Source of the DNA: Gorsachius magnificus
Taxonomy: Eukaryota > Chordata > Aves > Pelecaniformes > Ardeidae
Direction: 5' to 3'
Assembly (NCBI GenBank): GCA_034008185.1
Contig: CM067086.1
Span: 65,518,286 to 65,582,285, forward strand
Length of the DNA stretch: 64,000 bases
Below, in pieces: positions 11,766-23,660 of this stretch; within the stretch, counting starts at the first letter, position 1, and each line of letters begins with the position of its first letter. Under the pieces are notes generated by a model that was not told the origin of the DNA, ran no database searches, and saw only the letters and a list, made by a program, of their open reading frames with translations. The position numbers were made by a program, and so were the translations under genes.

Positions 11766-13815
11766 AAACTCTTCCTGCTGGGCTGGGACCCCGGCGAGGA
11801 CAGCTTCCACGGCGCTCTGCCCGGCAAAGCCCCATCACGGCCCCAACGCAACCGACATCGGTGGCAATGCAACACGTTCCTCCACGTTTTGTTTTGCTCC
11901 CAGCTCCTCGCAGGAAAATCCCAGCACTTTGTCTTTTTTAGTGAGCCCGGTGTCCTTGTCATCTTTTCCCTTTCGATTTCCACCAGCCCGTTTCATCCCT
12001 TCCCACCCCACCATCTGTCTTGTCCACCTTCGCTCCTTAATCCAATCTCCCCGTGCTCGTATCACCTTGCCTCCGTGCCGCAGCTGATTTATTTTGGAGC
12101 AGCCGGTTTCTGTGCCGCGTGGGTTGGGACACCTGGAAATTGCTTGGATTTAATTTCCAGACCGGGGAGGGGAGCCAGGGGCATTTGCTGAAGGTGTCCA
12201 GCAGAAATAGCTCCACGAGCCCCACCGAGGCAGCCCATGAGGGGGAAATCAGGACCCCAACCCTGTACCCAGCCTTTTGCCTCTGGATAATTAATGTCCA
12301 CCAATGCCTTGGGGGAAAACCCGCTCTAAACCCCGGCTTGGCTTTAAGCTGCCCACCAAAACAAACTGCTTTGCCTTTATGGCATTTTTTTTTACCTCAG
12401 GCTGACTGGTAAGCGTTGGTTCCCAGCCATTCAAACACAGCTTTCCAGCAGCAGAGGCAGCTTGCTCGCTGCTCAGTGAATACTGAATTCCTCCAGAGCA
12501 GCGAAGCCCCATCTGAGCTGGTCCATTGGCCACAGGTACATTGGTGTGTTGGGGCAGGGATGCCATCACCCCTAAACACAGCAAAATGCACAAGTGGTGC
12601 CGAGTCCGCAGGCCAGACCCCTCCTGAGGTTTTGTTTCATGGGCACAGACACACAAAAGCTCTTGTCTTTATATCCACAGACGAATATTAGGCTCCGCAG
12701 GCTCCGTTCCCAGCCCAGCAGAAGGTGGAGGGCATGGCGCTGTGGGATGCTGCCTCCTCCTTGGACTACGCATAGGAGAAAGCCCTCGTGTCCCCTCCTC
12801 GGGGTCCCGCCATGCTGCTGCAGGCATGGGGGAGCACGCTGGGCTGCCAAGGCGATGCTAATACAAAGGTATTAAGCTTGAAAGAGGCTATTTTTGGCAC
12901 CCAGCAAGGGCTGCATTATCTCCCCGGTGCTCACTTGCATTGCCAGCAGGGCACGGCCACCCTCCTGCCGCTCCCCATGCTGGCCACAGGCAGGTGGCTG
13001 AGCCCCCCTTTTGGGGGGATTTCTGCCTTCAGATGAGTTTGTGAAGCATCACTGCAGCGAGCAGAGAGCCTGGAGAAGGACGTGGCCAAGGACCCCTTCT
13101 GCACACCAACCCCATGGGACGAGGTACAGCTGTGCCACAGCCAGGGACCATCTCTTGCCCTCAGAGCAGCCTCCATCTCCATCAAACCAATGACACCAAA
13201 AGGCACCCGGGGCTTACACCATCAATTGCACCAAAAGCAGAGCCTGCCCGGAGCTGCTCACCTCCGAGAGCCGCCCCTCCATGGGCAACAGGCTGGAGCA
13301 GCAGCCGCTCCGCAATCGATCAGTGTTAAATGCATAAATCATTCCTTAGGATTCACCCTCGCGTGCGGGCAGGAGCGGTCCAGGCTCCTGCAACCCCACC
13401 TGCTTGGGCAAAACTAAGCACCATGATGCCTGCAAAAAGGAATGGTGAAACTGAGCACCGGGAAGAATTTGGGAGGAAGGAAATGGCCAGGTCTGCAGCA
13501 GTAAATTCACCCTCCCTTTGCCCTGAGGTGGGAAACATTGGTTAATACGTGAATTGGCTCCCCCTTGGCATTAATTACGTTGTTATCTATCGCACGCTTG
13601 CCTGGCAGCTGGTTTTGCAGCAAGCAAGGAAAGTCGCGTCCTTGCCGGAATTAAACGAGACACAGGGCCCTCACCTGCCTTGAAACAAGTTTGTAAACAG
13701 GGATTTTGCTGGCATTTGCTCTCATCCAGGTAATGCGTCTGGGCAAAGAGTCAAGCCCAGACCTGCTGTCTCACAGCAGCATCCCAGTCCCTTTAATACC
13801 CAAAAAAGCAGTTTA
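11766..13815. other. Gene-free GC-rich DNA
   Basis: I see no gene or recognisable repeat. A small AT-rich patch with GGCATTAATTACGTTG sits at 13560-13585. Confidence 0.65.
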
Positions 13816-13885
13816 CATAGAATCATAGAATCATTTTGGTTGGAAGAGACCTTTAAGATCATCAAGTCTAACCGTTGTCCAAGCG
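13816..13885 (-). mobile_element. CR1 LINE, short 3'-end fragment
   Basis: ATAGAATCATAGAATCATTT followed by GGTTGGAAGAGACC and AAGATCATCAAGTC, the standard CR1 3' untranslated end on the minus strand. Only about 70 bp remain. Confidence 0.88.
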
Positions 13886-14554
13886 TTTTCCTCCTTCTTC
13901 TCCCACCACCTCTTGTTCCCCTCCCGTACACGACCAACACCATCCTGCAGATGTACGCGGCCAGATTGGGGAGCTCATCGGGATTAAAACCAGCCTGCAA
14001 AGAAAAGCGAAAGGGTTGGTTCAATTGGGATCGGTTCCTGGATCAGGTTTACAGTGCGGCCCCGGGAAGGTTTGCACCAACACAAGGAGGCTGGTGCTGG
14101 GCAGCGGCACAGAGCAAGGGCAGCTCTGCTAGGCTTAGTTCAAAGGAATTGCAAAAATACAGCTCAATTTACCCTAGCGCTAAAGCTCGCCCAAGATTAG
14201 GGAAGAACTAAGACGTGAGGATAATCCAAGTCTACCAATATTTCTCGTTATAATTATGTAAATCTAATAACGGGCGAGTGGGAGCGTGGCGGTCGCCTGG
14301 ACCTCGTGCTGCCCTTTCCCATCTCCGTGAGACCTTTGGCCGGGGCAGACGCGGAAGGAGGTTCAGGGGCTCCTTCTTGCTCTGCTGTTTGCTCCATCAA
14401 AAAGAAAAAAGAAAATAATAATAATAAAAAAAATAACCAAGGTCACAGCATGAGGGCAAATGGCTCCTTTTGGGCAAGGAGCCGGGGCAAAGAGAAAGGG
14501 TCACGTGTGGCGACGGGGAACGCACCCGGCACCAAGGGAAGCTCAGCCAGACAG

Positions 14555-14860
14555 TGATGAATGGACAGGCCAATGAAAAGATACAGGCATATTTATTACC
14601 ACTGGTCATTTCTGACAGCAGAATGTTAATAAGAATACTAATAGTCAATATTTCTTCGGGAGAGGCTTCATCCATTTTTAGCAGCTTGCTGGAGCACAGT
14701 AGATGAGTTTCTTATGGGCTGTTTCTTGCGGCTGCCGCCGTGATGAAATCTGAGCTCCTCGAGCTACGGTACAGTGCAGTGACACAACTTTATTGGGCTT
14801 TCAGAAATCCAATTTTACTGTGTCCAATATTGTGAGTTGATTAAACCTGATTTGAATCGA
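14555..14860. promoter_or_regulatory. Candidate conserved non-coding element
   Basis: A repeat-free, AT-balanced block inside GC-rich DNA with many TAAT-type homeodomain words (GTTAATAAGAATACTAATAG) and CCAATAT/CCAAT words. Proposed from composition alone; no conservation data. Confidence 0.25.
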
Positions 14861-14993
14861 CAAACGTCCGGGAGGGTGGGTGGTAGCTTGCTGTGAAAGA
14901 AGGGAGAGAGTTTAATAAACAGGCTTGGGAGATAAAAATCTACTTTTATTCCAATAAAACTCCCCTGTCAGAAAGATGATGGTAGCGTGAAGG

Positions 14994-15011
14994 GTGAGAG
15001 AGAGAGAGAAA
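14994..15011 (+). repeat. (GA)n microsatellite
   Basis: GGTGAGAGAGAGAGAGAAAA-type dinucleotide run followed by an A-rich stretch. Confidence 0.85.
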
Positions 15012-18000
15012 ATAAAAAAAATAAGGCATCTCCAAGCCGGTGAAGACTCAAAGATACTGAGAGTATGAGAGATTAAAATGAAAAAGCAGGCACGAAGCCA
15101 GTATCTGGGTGCAGGGCTTGCGGGCAGAGTTTGGGGATGAGGTGCAGAGCCGGGGGGGCTGCAGGAAAGCCCCCACCAGCGTAACTACAGCAGCGCGCCG
15201 GTATTTCAGTGTGGTCGGGGAAGGGAACAGCTTCTGTTGAGCTCAAAACAAGATCAGCCTTTCCTTCCACCTGCAAAAACCCAGCTGGGCCCCAAAATAG
15301 GCTGCTTTTTTGGTTTAAGGTGATGGACCACAGCACCCAGGGCGCTGCTGATGCTGCTAAAGAGTCTGGGACGGCAAAGGGGAAATGCAGGTGCCCCCTG
15401 CTCCGGTCCTGCAGCTTCGTCCAGCCTTGGTCAGGGGCTGCTGGCCACCAAATCCCACCCCCAAACCCCAGCTCATCACTCACCTCCTTCCCTATGCAGC
15501 TGGCTGGCATCAGAAAATTGCACATCCCTCCTGGATGTGCCCCCCCCCCAGTCCCCAGGAGAGGAGGGGGTGCTCGGCCATCCCTCACGGCAGTCCCCAT
15601 ACCCCCCCATCTGCCCTAAAAGCCTTTGGTCCTGCAAGTTAAACCGCCTGAGCTGGGGAGATCCCCAGCTGGCTCCTGCCTTCTATTTGTACACCCCTCC
15701 CGATAAACCCAGAAATCCTTCACCGCTCAGAGCCTCGCCTGCATATTAACCGGCAGCGGGCGGTGCGCTATAAATTCCCTGCATCCCTCTCCAGGAGAGC
15801 CGTTTGGCGCTGTCAGAGCCAGATATAAAACCTTCCCCCACGACTTAGATGGAAGGGGGGGCAGGGGGAGATTAAACACAAACCAAGCGCTCTGCAATAC
15901 GTCTCTTTCAACAGCTGCCCCAAAACTGTGGGGTCCAGGTGAGCCCCTGTGCTGCATCACTCACACCTCAAACAACCGCTGCAAGGCTGGGATATTGGGA
16001 ATGTGCTGTACCGAGCCACGGCACGGGGCTGAAACCATGAAATGCCATACCTGGAGGTGAGGAAGGAGCAGATCAGAGCCCCAGCTCCTGCCGGAGCCTG
16101 GCATCGAGCGGGTTTTATGGCCCTGCAAAAATATATTGTCCTGTGCTCTGCAACTGCAGGAGTCCTTATTATTCAGCCTGCATCCGTGCCCATGGCTCTC
16201 TCCCAGGCAGCTAAAGATCACAGCCAGGGCTGCTCGAGACAGGCGCTGCGACTTTTTTCCTAAGGAGTATGATGTCAAAATGTACAGGCTTTTTAGAAAA
16301 GGTTTAAAAGAATTTTACAGCCGGGGAGTGAAGATATAAGCTGTTATTCTCGGTCATCCTAGAGGGACGACGGGCAGAGAGTGAATCAGTGTCAGAGATG
16401 ATGCTCGCAGCCGTTTGAATGAAAGCAGAGCGCAGATTGCAACCAGTGCCTCCCCTCGGGCCAGGAAACATTTGGCTTTCCCCAAATTTCTCTGCCTCGA
16501 CATCTGGTTTGAACAAGGAGGAGGCATTTGGCTGCGTACCCCTGTGATCTCCAGGGTTCGGGCATCCTACACAAGCTGTGTTTGCTGAGGAAGCATTTCG
16601 TGGGTGCGTGGGTACCCCGTCCCCCCAGTGCCTGGCAGACGGGTGCACCCGCCCCCCACACCAGTAAGCCCAGCACATCCCAGCCTGGCTGCTTGCAATC
16701 CCACCTCTGCCCAAATTTTAATTGTATGGGAACATTAAGTACCTTGCATCAACCATAAAAAGCCTGGTTGTGTTGGATTTCGGTCTCTTTTAAAAGCGAT
16801 TGCAGCTTTAACACAAGCAGGTAAGGCAAAGCTCGGTATTTGCTGTAAAACTTGCTTTCTGAGCAGCCGCCAGCCCTCGCCGAGCGGCTCCCTGCCGCTG
16901 CTGGCTCCTCTCCAGCCCGGCGGCTGCATCTGGGCAGCTACCGAGGAACCCAGGGCAGCACCGTGCCGCATCTTCTCGTTGGATAAATGTTACGTTATCG
17001 CATGCCCTCCCCACAAGACACCCAAACGCCCACCTGGACGGTGGGTGACACCCATCACCTTTCCTTCCCGGCCTCCAGCCGATGAACTCACGCGTCGGAC
17101 GAGAGCAGGGATGCAGAGGCACAGGGACAGCTTTGCTCAGCAGCCCTGGTCCCTCTGTGGTCTGAGATCTTTTTTTTTTTTTTTTCCTTTGCTCTTGACA
17201 GCCAAAGCAAAATAGTCATGTTATGCTGGGAGCTGGGGGCCCGTTATACAGCCGTGCCTGAATTCGGAGAGATACGATCAGCGCAAGCTCTTTTCATCGC
17301 CCCCTCCCCGCCTTTCCCCTTGGCTGGATGGGAGCCAGGCCACACACCCAAACGGGTGGGCCAGCCCCTGGGGAAAGCGATTACGGACGCGGGCTCCATC
17401 CCAGCCTCAGGCTTGCTTTATTGCCCTGGTGGCCATCATAACCTAAACACGCAAAAGGATCAGCCTGTCCCTCCTTTTCCATTCTCCCCCACCCATTTCC
17501 CTCAACATCATCATTTCCCTCCATCACTTACAGCTCTCCCCCTTCTCCCCGCATTTCCCAAAGCCATCAGCCTGGGAGGTTGTCCCTGATGGGTGCACGG
17601 GTATCAACGTGTATCTCGTCGCAACGCCTGCATCCTCTGCAAGTGCAAATCCACCCGCGGCTGGGGTTTGGGGCACTCACGCCAACGTGAAACAGGAGCA
17701 GTTATTGCCAGGACCTAAAAAACAGGGCCCTGGCAGGGTTCAATGTACACATGCAAATCCTCCCTGTCCCACTGTGGGTCTCCGAGTTATGGGAATAGGG
17801 ATAACATGGATACACCACACAAAAATCCCACTCGGGCTTATGCTTCGCTAAAGCATCTCTGAATACGTGCAGGCAGCACTGGGCTGCGCCGAGGGAATTG
17901 CTCCCCAAAACCCAGCATGGGTGTTTAACAGCCCCAGGTCTGGGGGTGTGTGTGTGGAGGGGGGTGGGGGGTTAAACGCTTTCAAAATAAAACCATTTTA

Positions 18001-18764
18001 CGCCAGGATGACTCAGAGCAAAGGCCCGTCTCCAGGGCAAACAGTCAGCAAAAAACATTTTCCACCCAACTTTTCAAAGTAACCAGGCTTTCCTCGGTGG
18101 CTTGTGGCCGAGGGATGGAAAGCTCAAAACTGGACACCCCCCCGCCCCATTTTCTATGAGATGAGGGTTGAGCAAAACCTTTAATTTCTCAGGGATAAAA
18201 GTTACATGCTGGTATCATTTTGCTGCTTTAAGTTTTGCAGTTTGGAGCGTCCATACTCAAATCCCTGGGAGGGAAGGGAAAATTAAACGAATCCCCCAAA
18301 ATTTTGATCACAAATGCTCCAGAGCTTGGGGTTTTTCTCCTCACCTGAGAACCAGCCCCCGTCCAAACACATCGGGTTTTCCTGGGAAAGCTGCATCCTC
18401 CCACGCACAGGCGAGCCAACGGCCCCCTGTCCTTCACAGCGACCCCAAATCCATGCAATAAAGAGGGAAATGACAAAATTAACAACTCCCCTAGCGAGAG
18501 GGAGCTGTGCTTATTTACGCAACCGAAAAGCATCCCCGGCTCCAGCATGGGTGCGGGACCATGCCGTTCTAGACACTGCTCGGCTGCGGCTAAAATCCCT
18601 GCCCTGATAAGCAGCATCCCCTTTCCCGCCAGCATCCCCCTCTTTGCCGAGTCCCACCCACCCAGCAGGTCACTCCGTTCATTTTTTGTTTATTCCCCTA
18701 TTCTATTTTCCTGTCCCCAAATCCCTCAACATTTTTAAGCCAAATCAAAGCCCTGGTTTGGGGT

Positions 18765-18960
18765 GGGTTTTTCAATTACTCATAATTAAGTGATTCTTGG
18801 CAGGGAAGACCATAGAAACAGCGTTATCCCACAGACAGGAATTCAGCTAGGAATTTCCTCTTAGCCTCCTAGCCCTAAATACAGCTGGAAAAATGTAAAA
18901 TCACTTTATTTATTATAGAAATTATTTCCTTGCAAATAAAGCCCTCTCGCAGCACCCCGG
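18765..18960. promoter_or_regulatory. Candidate conserved non-coding element
   Basis: CAATTACTCATAATTAAGTG followed by an AT-rich repeat-free block (CACTTTATTTATTATAGAAA). Composition-based only. Confidence 0.22.
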
Positions 18961-19070
18961 GACCTTTATCACAACAGCCTCCAGCAAGACCTTGAGCTGC
19001 GCCTTCGCTTCATTATTTGTTGAGCTCTGCTTTTTCCTCCTGCCAAAGTCACTGGGAAAAACCCTCCAGA

Positions 19071-19106
19071 TTTTTTTTTTTTTTTTTTTTGGGGGGGGGG
19101 GGGGGG
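19071..19106 (+). repeat. T20 immediately followed by G16
   Basis: Two abutting homopolymers. The lengths may be assembly-sensitive. Confidence 0.93.
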
Positions 19107-19359
19107 CATCTATTTTTCAGTGCATTGGCTGGTGCTAGACAGCGAGAGCATCGCCTGCGCCCGTGGAGGGCTGTATATCGCAGGAGCTGAACATCTGCTG
19201 AAAGCTCAGGACTCTTGGCCGCCGTCCCCATCGCATTGATGCTCTCCTGAGAGTTACAGCAGTGGCAAAGCCCTCACAACCCTCGCTGTAAAAGCAAAGT
19301 GGCTTTGGCAAGGGGAGGAAAGCAGTAAATTGCTGATTAAAATCTCTAGGTACATCTCT

Positions 19360-20022
19360 AGGGGTCCTGGTGGCCACCAAGCTCAATAGGAGTGAGCAGT
19401 GGGCTGCAGTTGCCAAGGAGGCCAACGGGATGCTGGGGTGCATCAACAAGGGCTTCATCAGCAGAGATGAAGAAGTCATCATCCCACTCAGTGCTGGTCA
19501 GGCCAAACGTGGAATACTGTGTACAGTTCCAGTCCCCACTATACAAAAAAGATGTGGACAGGCTGGAGGGGTCCAGAGCAGGGCCACCAAGGGGATCCAA
19601 GGGCTGGGAAGCCTCTCTCAGCAGTATGGGCATGGGCTGGGAGAGCTGGGTTTGTTCAGCCTTGAGCAAAGGAGGCTCAGAGGGGATCTCATCCCCACAT
19701 ACCAGTACCTAAGGGGTGGCTACAAGGAAGATGGAGACTCCCTTTTCACAAGGAGTCCCATGGAGAGGACAAGGGGGAATGCACAGCAGTTGCTCTTGGG
19801 GAGATGCCGATTGGGCAGGAGAGAGAAATTTTTCCCCATGAGAACAGTCACCCATCGGAATAATCTCCCCAGGGGAGGGGTTGACTCTGCCACATTGGAC
19901 ACTTTGAAGCCTCAGCTGGACAGGGTGCTGGGCCATCTTGTCTAGGCTGTGCTCTTGCCTAGAAAAGTTGGACCAGATGATCCTTGAAGTCCCTTCCAAC
20001 CTGGGATTCTAGGATTCTATGA
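19360..20022 (+). mobile_element. CR1 LINE, 5'-truncated, young copy
   Basis: Encodes the C-terminal tail of the CR1 ORF2 protein, including [17 protein letters not shown], in a frame broken by a frameshift near 19555-19575. It ends with the 3' UTR and GGATTCTAGGATTCTATGA. The 3' 472 bp match the copy at 55070-55541 with four substitutions and no gaps. A 9-bp direct repeat, TACATCTCT, flanks it at 19351-19359 and 20023-20031. Confidence 0.95.
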
Positions 20023-20214
20023 TACATCTCTTCTGTCCAGGCTGGCAGGGACCTGCGGGGCTGGTCTCCCACAGCAACTTGACCATGCTTTGTCCCCGTA
20101 GCTCAGCAAGCCGCTCAAAGATGCACCAGTATGAGCTTTGCAAACCAGCACAGAATATCAGGAGGGGGAAAAGCACAAAATCACTGGGTATCCCATGCAC
20201 AAGCCAACAAGTGC

Positions 20215-20313
20215 TTGAGTTCAGCACCACTTTTCCAAATAAGCTCAAGGAAAAGCCTGTATCCAGGACTGTCAGCTCTAAACATTCATAAGACATGAGG
20301 TTGGCTTCAAAGG
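20215..20313. repeat. 99-bp duplicated segment, copy 1
   Basis: Starts CTTGAGTTCAGC and ends TTGGCTTCAAAG. It matches 21071-21169 over its full length with six substitutions and no gaps, same orientation, 856 bp apart. Family not recognised. Confidence 0.95.
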
Positions 20314-21070
20314 GGACTCCAACAGCCAGAAGCCTTCCTGCACCCTCACACCCACCCATGTCCCCAGCATCTGCCCTCTGCACACGCTGCACATTCCCAC
20401 ACCCACGTTAGAAGCTCAGCCTTAAAAAGAAAAAAATAATTTTAGAAGTTCACTAGCGATGCCTTTATCTGTTCTCCTTACCAGCAGCTTAATCCTCGTG
20501 GAGTTTAGATGACAAACATCACACACATGGATGATACCCACAACCGCATCCCTGCATCCCACACCAGCCCCGGGATACATGCTGCACCCGAAAGCTGGAG
20601 ATATGCGGGGAAACAGAGAAATCCAGCCTGTTCATCAGCGATCTCCTCCAGCCCTTCCTTTTCATTAAGACCTGCCTACAGTCTTTGGTCTCCAAAGCAC
20701 CAAACCCTTTGAAAGTGGCAGCATCCTTCCCCCACGCTCCAAAGGGGAAATAAACCCCAAGGTTGCTCTTTTCTCACATCTCACAGCATTTTAGGAAGAC
20801 CACATGGGTCTCCTGGGGCAGGTAAGGATGCGGCCAAGGCTAAAATGGCCCCAACGTGCCTTTTCCAAGCTCAGGGCTGTTACCCAGAAATTCCCAAAGG
20901 ACCAATGGAGCGGGTTTAACAGGGTGGGCTGCTTCCTGAACCCCAGCACATCTCGGGGAAACATCACCCCCCTGCTTAAACCCACAAAATTAAAGAAACT
21001 GTGTTCACATAACTTCAACATTCCCTGCCGGGCCGGGTTGCTTTGACCTCATCACACTCTCAGCTTTGCA

Positions 21071-21169
21071 CTTGAGTTCAGCTCCACTTTTCCAAATAAG
21101 CTCAAGGAAAAGCCTGTATCCAGGACTGTCAACTCTAAATATTCATAAGTCATGAGACTGGCTTCAAAG
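21071..21169. repeat. 99-bp duplicated segment, copy 2
   Basis: See copy 1. The sequence between the copies is not duplicated, so this is not a simple tandem array. Confidence 0.95.
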
Positions 21170-21797
21170 TCGCAGATTTTTTAGAAACTCACTCATACAT
21201 TGCTACTATTCAAAATTGCCTTTTTTTTTTTTTTTTTTTTTTTAAATGTTCTATATTTGGCTTTCTTTTGATGTATCTTCTCTTTGGGTTTGTGTTTCTC
21301 CCTGCAACCATATGGGCTTTAAAAAAGAAAGAGAAGAAGAAAAGATAGCTGCAATTCCGATATATTCACATAGCTCCAGATGTTAATCCTTAAAACAAAG
21401 CAGATAGGGAGGAAACAAAAAAAAAAAAAAAAAATCAGGATGAAGCCACAGTAGCTGGGGGGAAGCTCCGGGAATCTGCGTCCACACCCAAAATCCCATC
21501 TGGTACCCGGGGCGCCTCGGAGGTCCACGTCCTCTGCTCAAGAGCAGTGGGCAGGGACCAAGCTGAGGTGTGCGCCAGGTACCACGTTGCTCTGCTGGAT
21601 TTGCATTTGGATTTGCTAGATAGGCAGGAGATGGCCGTCAACCTGCAGGTAAAATCCTAGAACAAAAGGTACTTTTAGGCAACGGGGATGGCTGTTGAAC
21701 GAGGCAGTACTGCTCCCATGAGCTGGAGGGGGAGCCAGGGTGAATCCCCATTTACCCATGGCTGCATCCTGCACTCAGGACCGGGCAGAAGGAAAAC

Positions 21798-22766
21798 GGC
21801 CAGTCTTGTTTAATATCTTTATGGCCGGTCTTCTTTAATATCTTTATCAATGACCTGGATGAGGGGATTGAGTGCACCCTCAGTAAATTTGCAGAAGACA
21901 CCAAACTGGGTGGGAGTGTGGATCTGCTGGAGGGGAGGAGGGCTCTGCAGAGGGACCTGGCCAGGCTGGATCCATGGGCCCAGGCCAACTGGGTGAGGTT
22001 CAACAAGGCAAGTCCTGCACTTTGGTCACAACAACCCCACGCAGCGCTACAGGCGTGGGGCAGAGCAGCTGGAAAGCTGCCCGGCAGAAAAGGACCTGGG
22101 GGTGTTGGCCGAAAGCCATCTGAATATGAGCCAGCAGGGTGCCCAGGTGGCCAAGAGGGCCAATGGCATCCTGGCTTGTATCAGGAGTGGTGTGGCCAGC
22201 AGGAGCAGGGCAGTGACCGTGCCCCTGTGCTGGGCACTGGGGAGGCCGCCCCTCGAATACTGTGTTCAGTTTTGGGCCCCTCACCACAACAAAGATGTTA
22301 CGTTGCTGGAACATGTCCAGAGGAGAGCCACAAAGCTGGGGAGGGGTCCGGAGCCCCAGGCTGCTGGGGAGCGGCTGGGGGAGCTGGGGGGGTTCAGCCT
22401 GGAGCAGAGGAGGCTGAGGGGAGCCCTCATCGCTCCCTACAACTGCCTGAGAGGAGGGGGGAGCCAGGGGGGTCGGGCTCTGCTCCCAGGGAACGGGCGA
22501 TGGGACGAGGGGAAATGGCCTCAAGTTGTGCCAGGGCAGGTTTAGGTTGGACATTGGGGAAAATTTCTTCATAGAAAGGGCTGTCAGGCTCTGGAATAGG
22601 CTGCCCAGGGAAGGGGTCGAGTCCCCACCCCTGGGGGGATTTAACAGCCGGGCAGACGAGGTGCTTAGGGCCAGGGTTTAGTGGTGGGATGGCAGGGTTA
22701 GGGTAATGGTTGGACTTCATGATCTTAAAGGGCTTTTCCAACCTAGACGATTCTATGATTCTATGA
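21798..22766 (+). mobile_element. CR1 LINE, 5'-truncated (about 970 bp)
   Basis: Starts inside the reverse-transcriptase region (coding for [20 protein letters not shown]) and runs through the C-terminal ORF2 tail to the 3' UTR and GATTCTATGATTCTATGA. The frame is broken several times. Its 5' edge has a 25-bp tandem duplication (21798-21822, 21823-21847). Confidence 0.96.
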
Positions 22767-23184
22767 AAATAAAGTCTCTGGTTCCTGCTCCTGCTGAGGA
22801 AATTAGAAGAAAACCCCATGCAGCGACTCGGTGAGTAGCCCTGGGGAGTGTACCAGTGCCCCCCCCCACTGGCAGCACCCATGGGCTTCTCCGTCCCCAA
22901 CCAGCGCTTTGCAGCACTCCCCAAATCCGAGCGACAGAGGAGATAATCCCAGCCACCGTGCCAGGTGTCTGCCTCAGCCCGCCGTCACGCAGCAAAACGC
23001 TTTGCATAATCCAATTAAATAGAACTGATGCGTTGCTCGGCACGGCGTGGGGCCGGTGGGAGCACCCGGCTAATCACCAGGGAATAAAAGCTCCCAGGGC
23101 TTTGATCACTGCTGTAGTATTCTCCAAAGAGCAGCTTTACCTTGTAAAATCCTGGAGTACCTATTGCCATGTTATTGCTAGGGA

Positions 23185-23226
23185 AAAAGGAAAACAAAAA
23201 CAAAAACAAAAACAAAAAAAAAAAAA
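23185..23226 (+). repeat. (AAAAAC)n microsatellite with poly(A) end
   Basis: About four CAAAAA units followed by a run of A. Confidence 0.9.
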
Positions 23227-23584
23227 GAGAAAAACAGGGAAATAAAAAGCAAATGCCTGGGTGCAGAATGTTGGTGTGTTAACAGACTGGGTGAGAAAGG
23301 GCATTTCTTACTGGTACTAGTGGAAGCAGCAGTCAGTTATCCCTGCACATCACAGCTCCGCTCCAGAGGCGAGAAACCTCCCAGAGCCAAGTGGCGGCGG
23401 CGGCAGTGCAGCTAATAATATCTCATTAAGTGTGGCTAGAAAGGAGATTCTAAAAAAATAGAAAGATGGTTTAAATGTGGATCCAGGCTCAGACAACGCA
23501 AGGGGAGTAACCACCAGATGTCTGTTCCAGGTGGAAAACTGCATGCATTTGTGCAGGATCCGACTCAAGGAGTAAAGAAATATA

Positions 23585-23660
23585 AAACCAACTGGTTCCA
23601 CTGGGTTGTTGGGTAGGAAATGAAACCAACTGGTTCCACTGGGTTGTTGGGTAGGACGTG
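23585..23660. repeat. 38-bp tandem duplication (two copies)
   Basis: AAACCAACTGGTTCCACTGG... occurs at 23585 and 23623, then diverges at the right edge. Each unit contains the palindrome AACCAACTGGTT-like core. Confidence 0.95.

Larger units (their letters stand above)
13886..19350. other. Gene-free GC-rich DNA
   Basis: Contains the two candidate elements at 14555-14860 and 18765-18960, a GA microsatellite and the T20G16 run. No gene seen. Confidence 0.65.
20032..21797. other. Gene-free DNA with the paired 99-bp duplication
   Basis: Apart from the duplication there are poly(T) (21221-21243) and poly(A) (21418-21434) runs. No gene seen. Confidence 0.65.

Noticed and set aside
19370..19945. 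191-codon open frame as a host gene
   Set aside because: It is the CR1 ORF2 C-terminal tail ([17 protein letters not shown]); the same frame recurs at 54991-55464.
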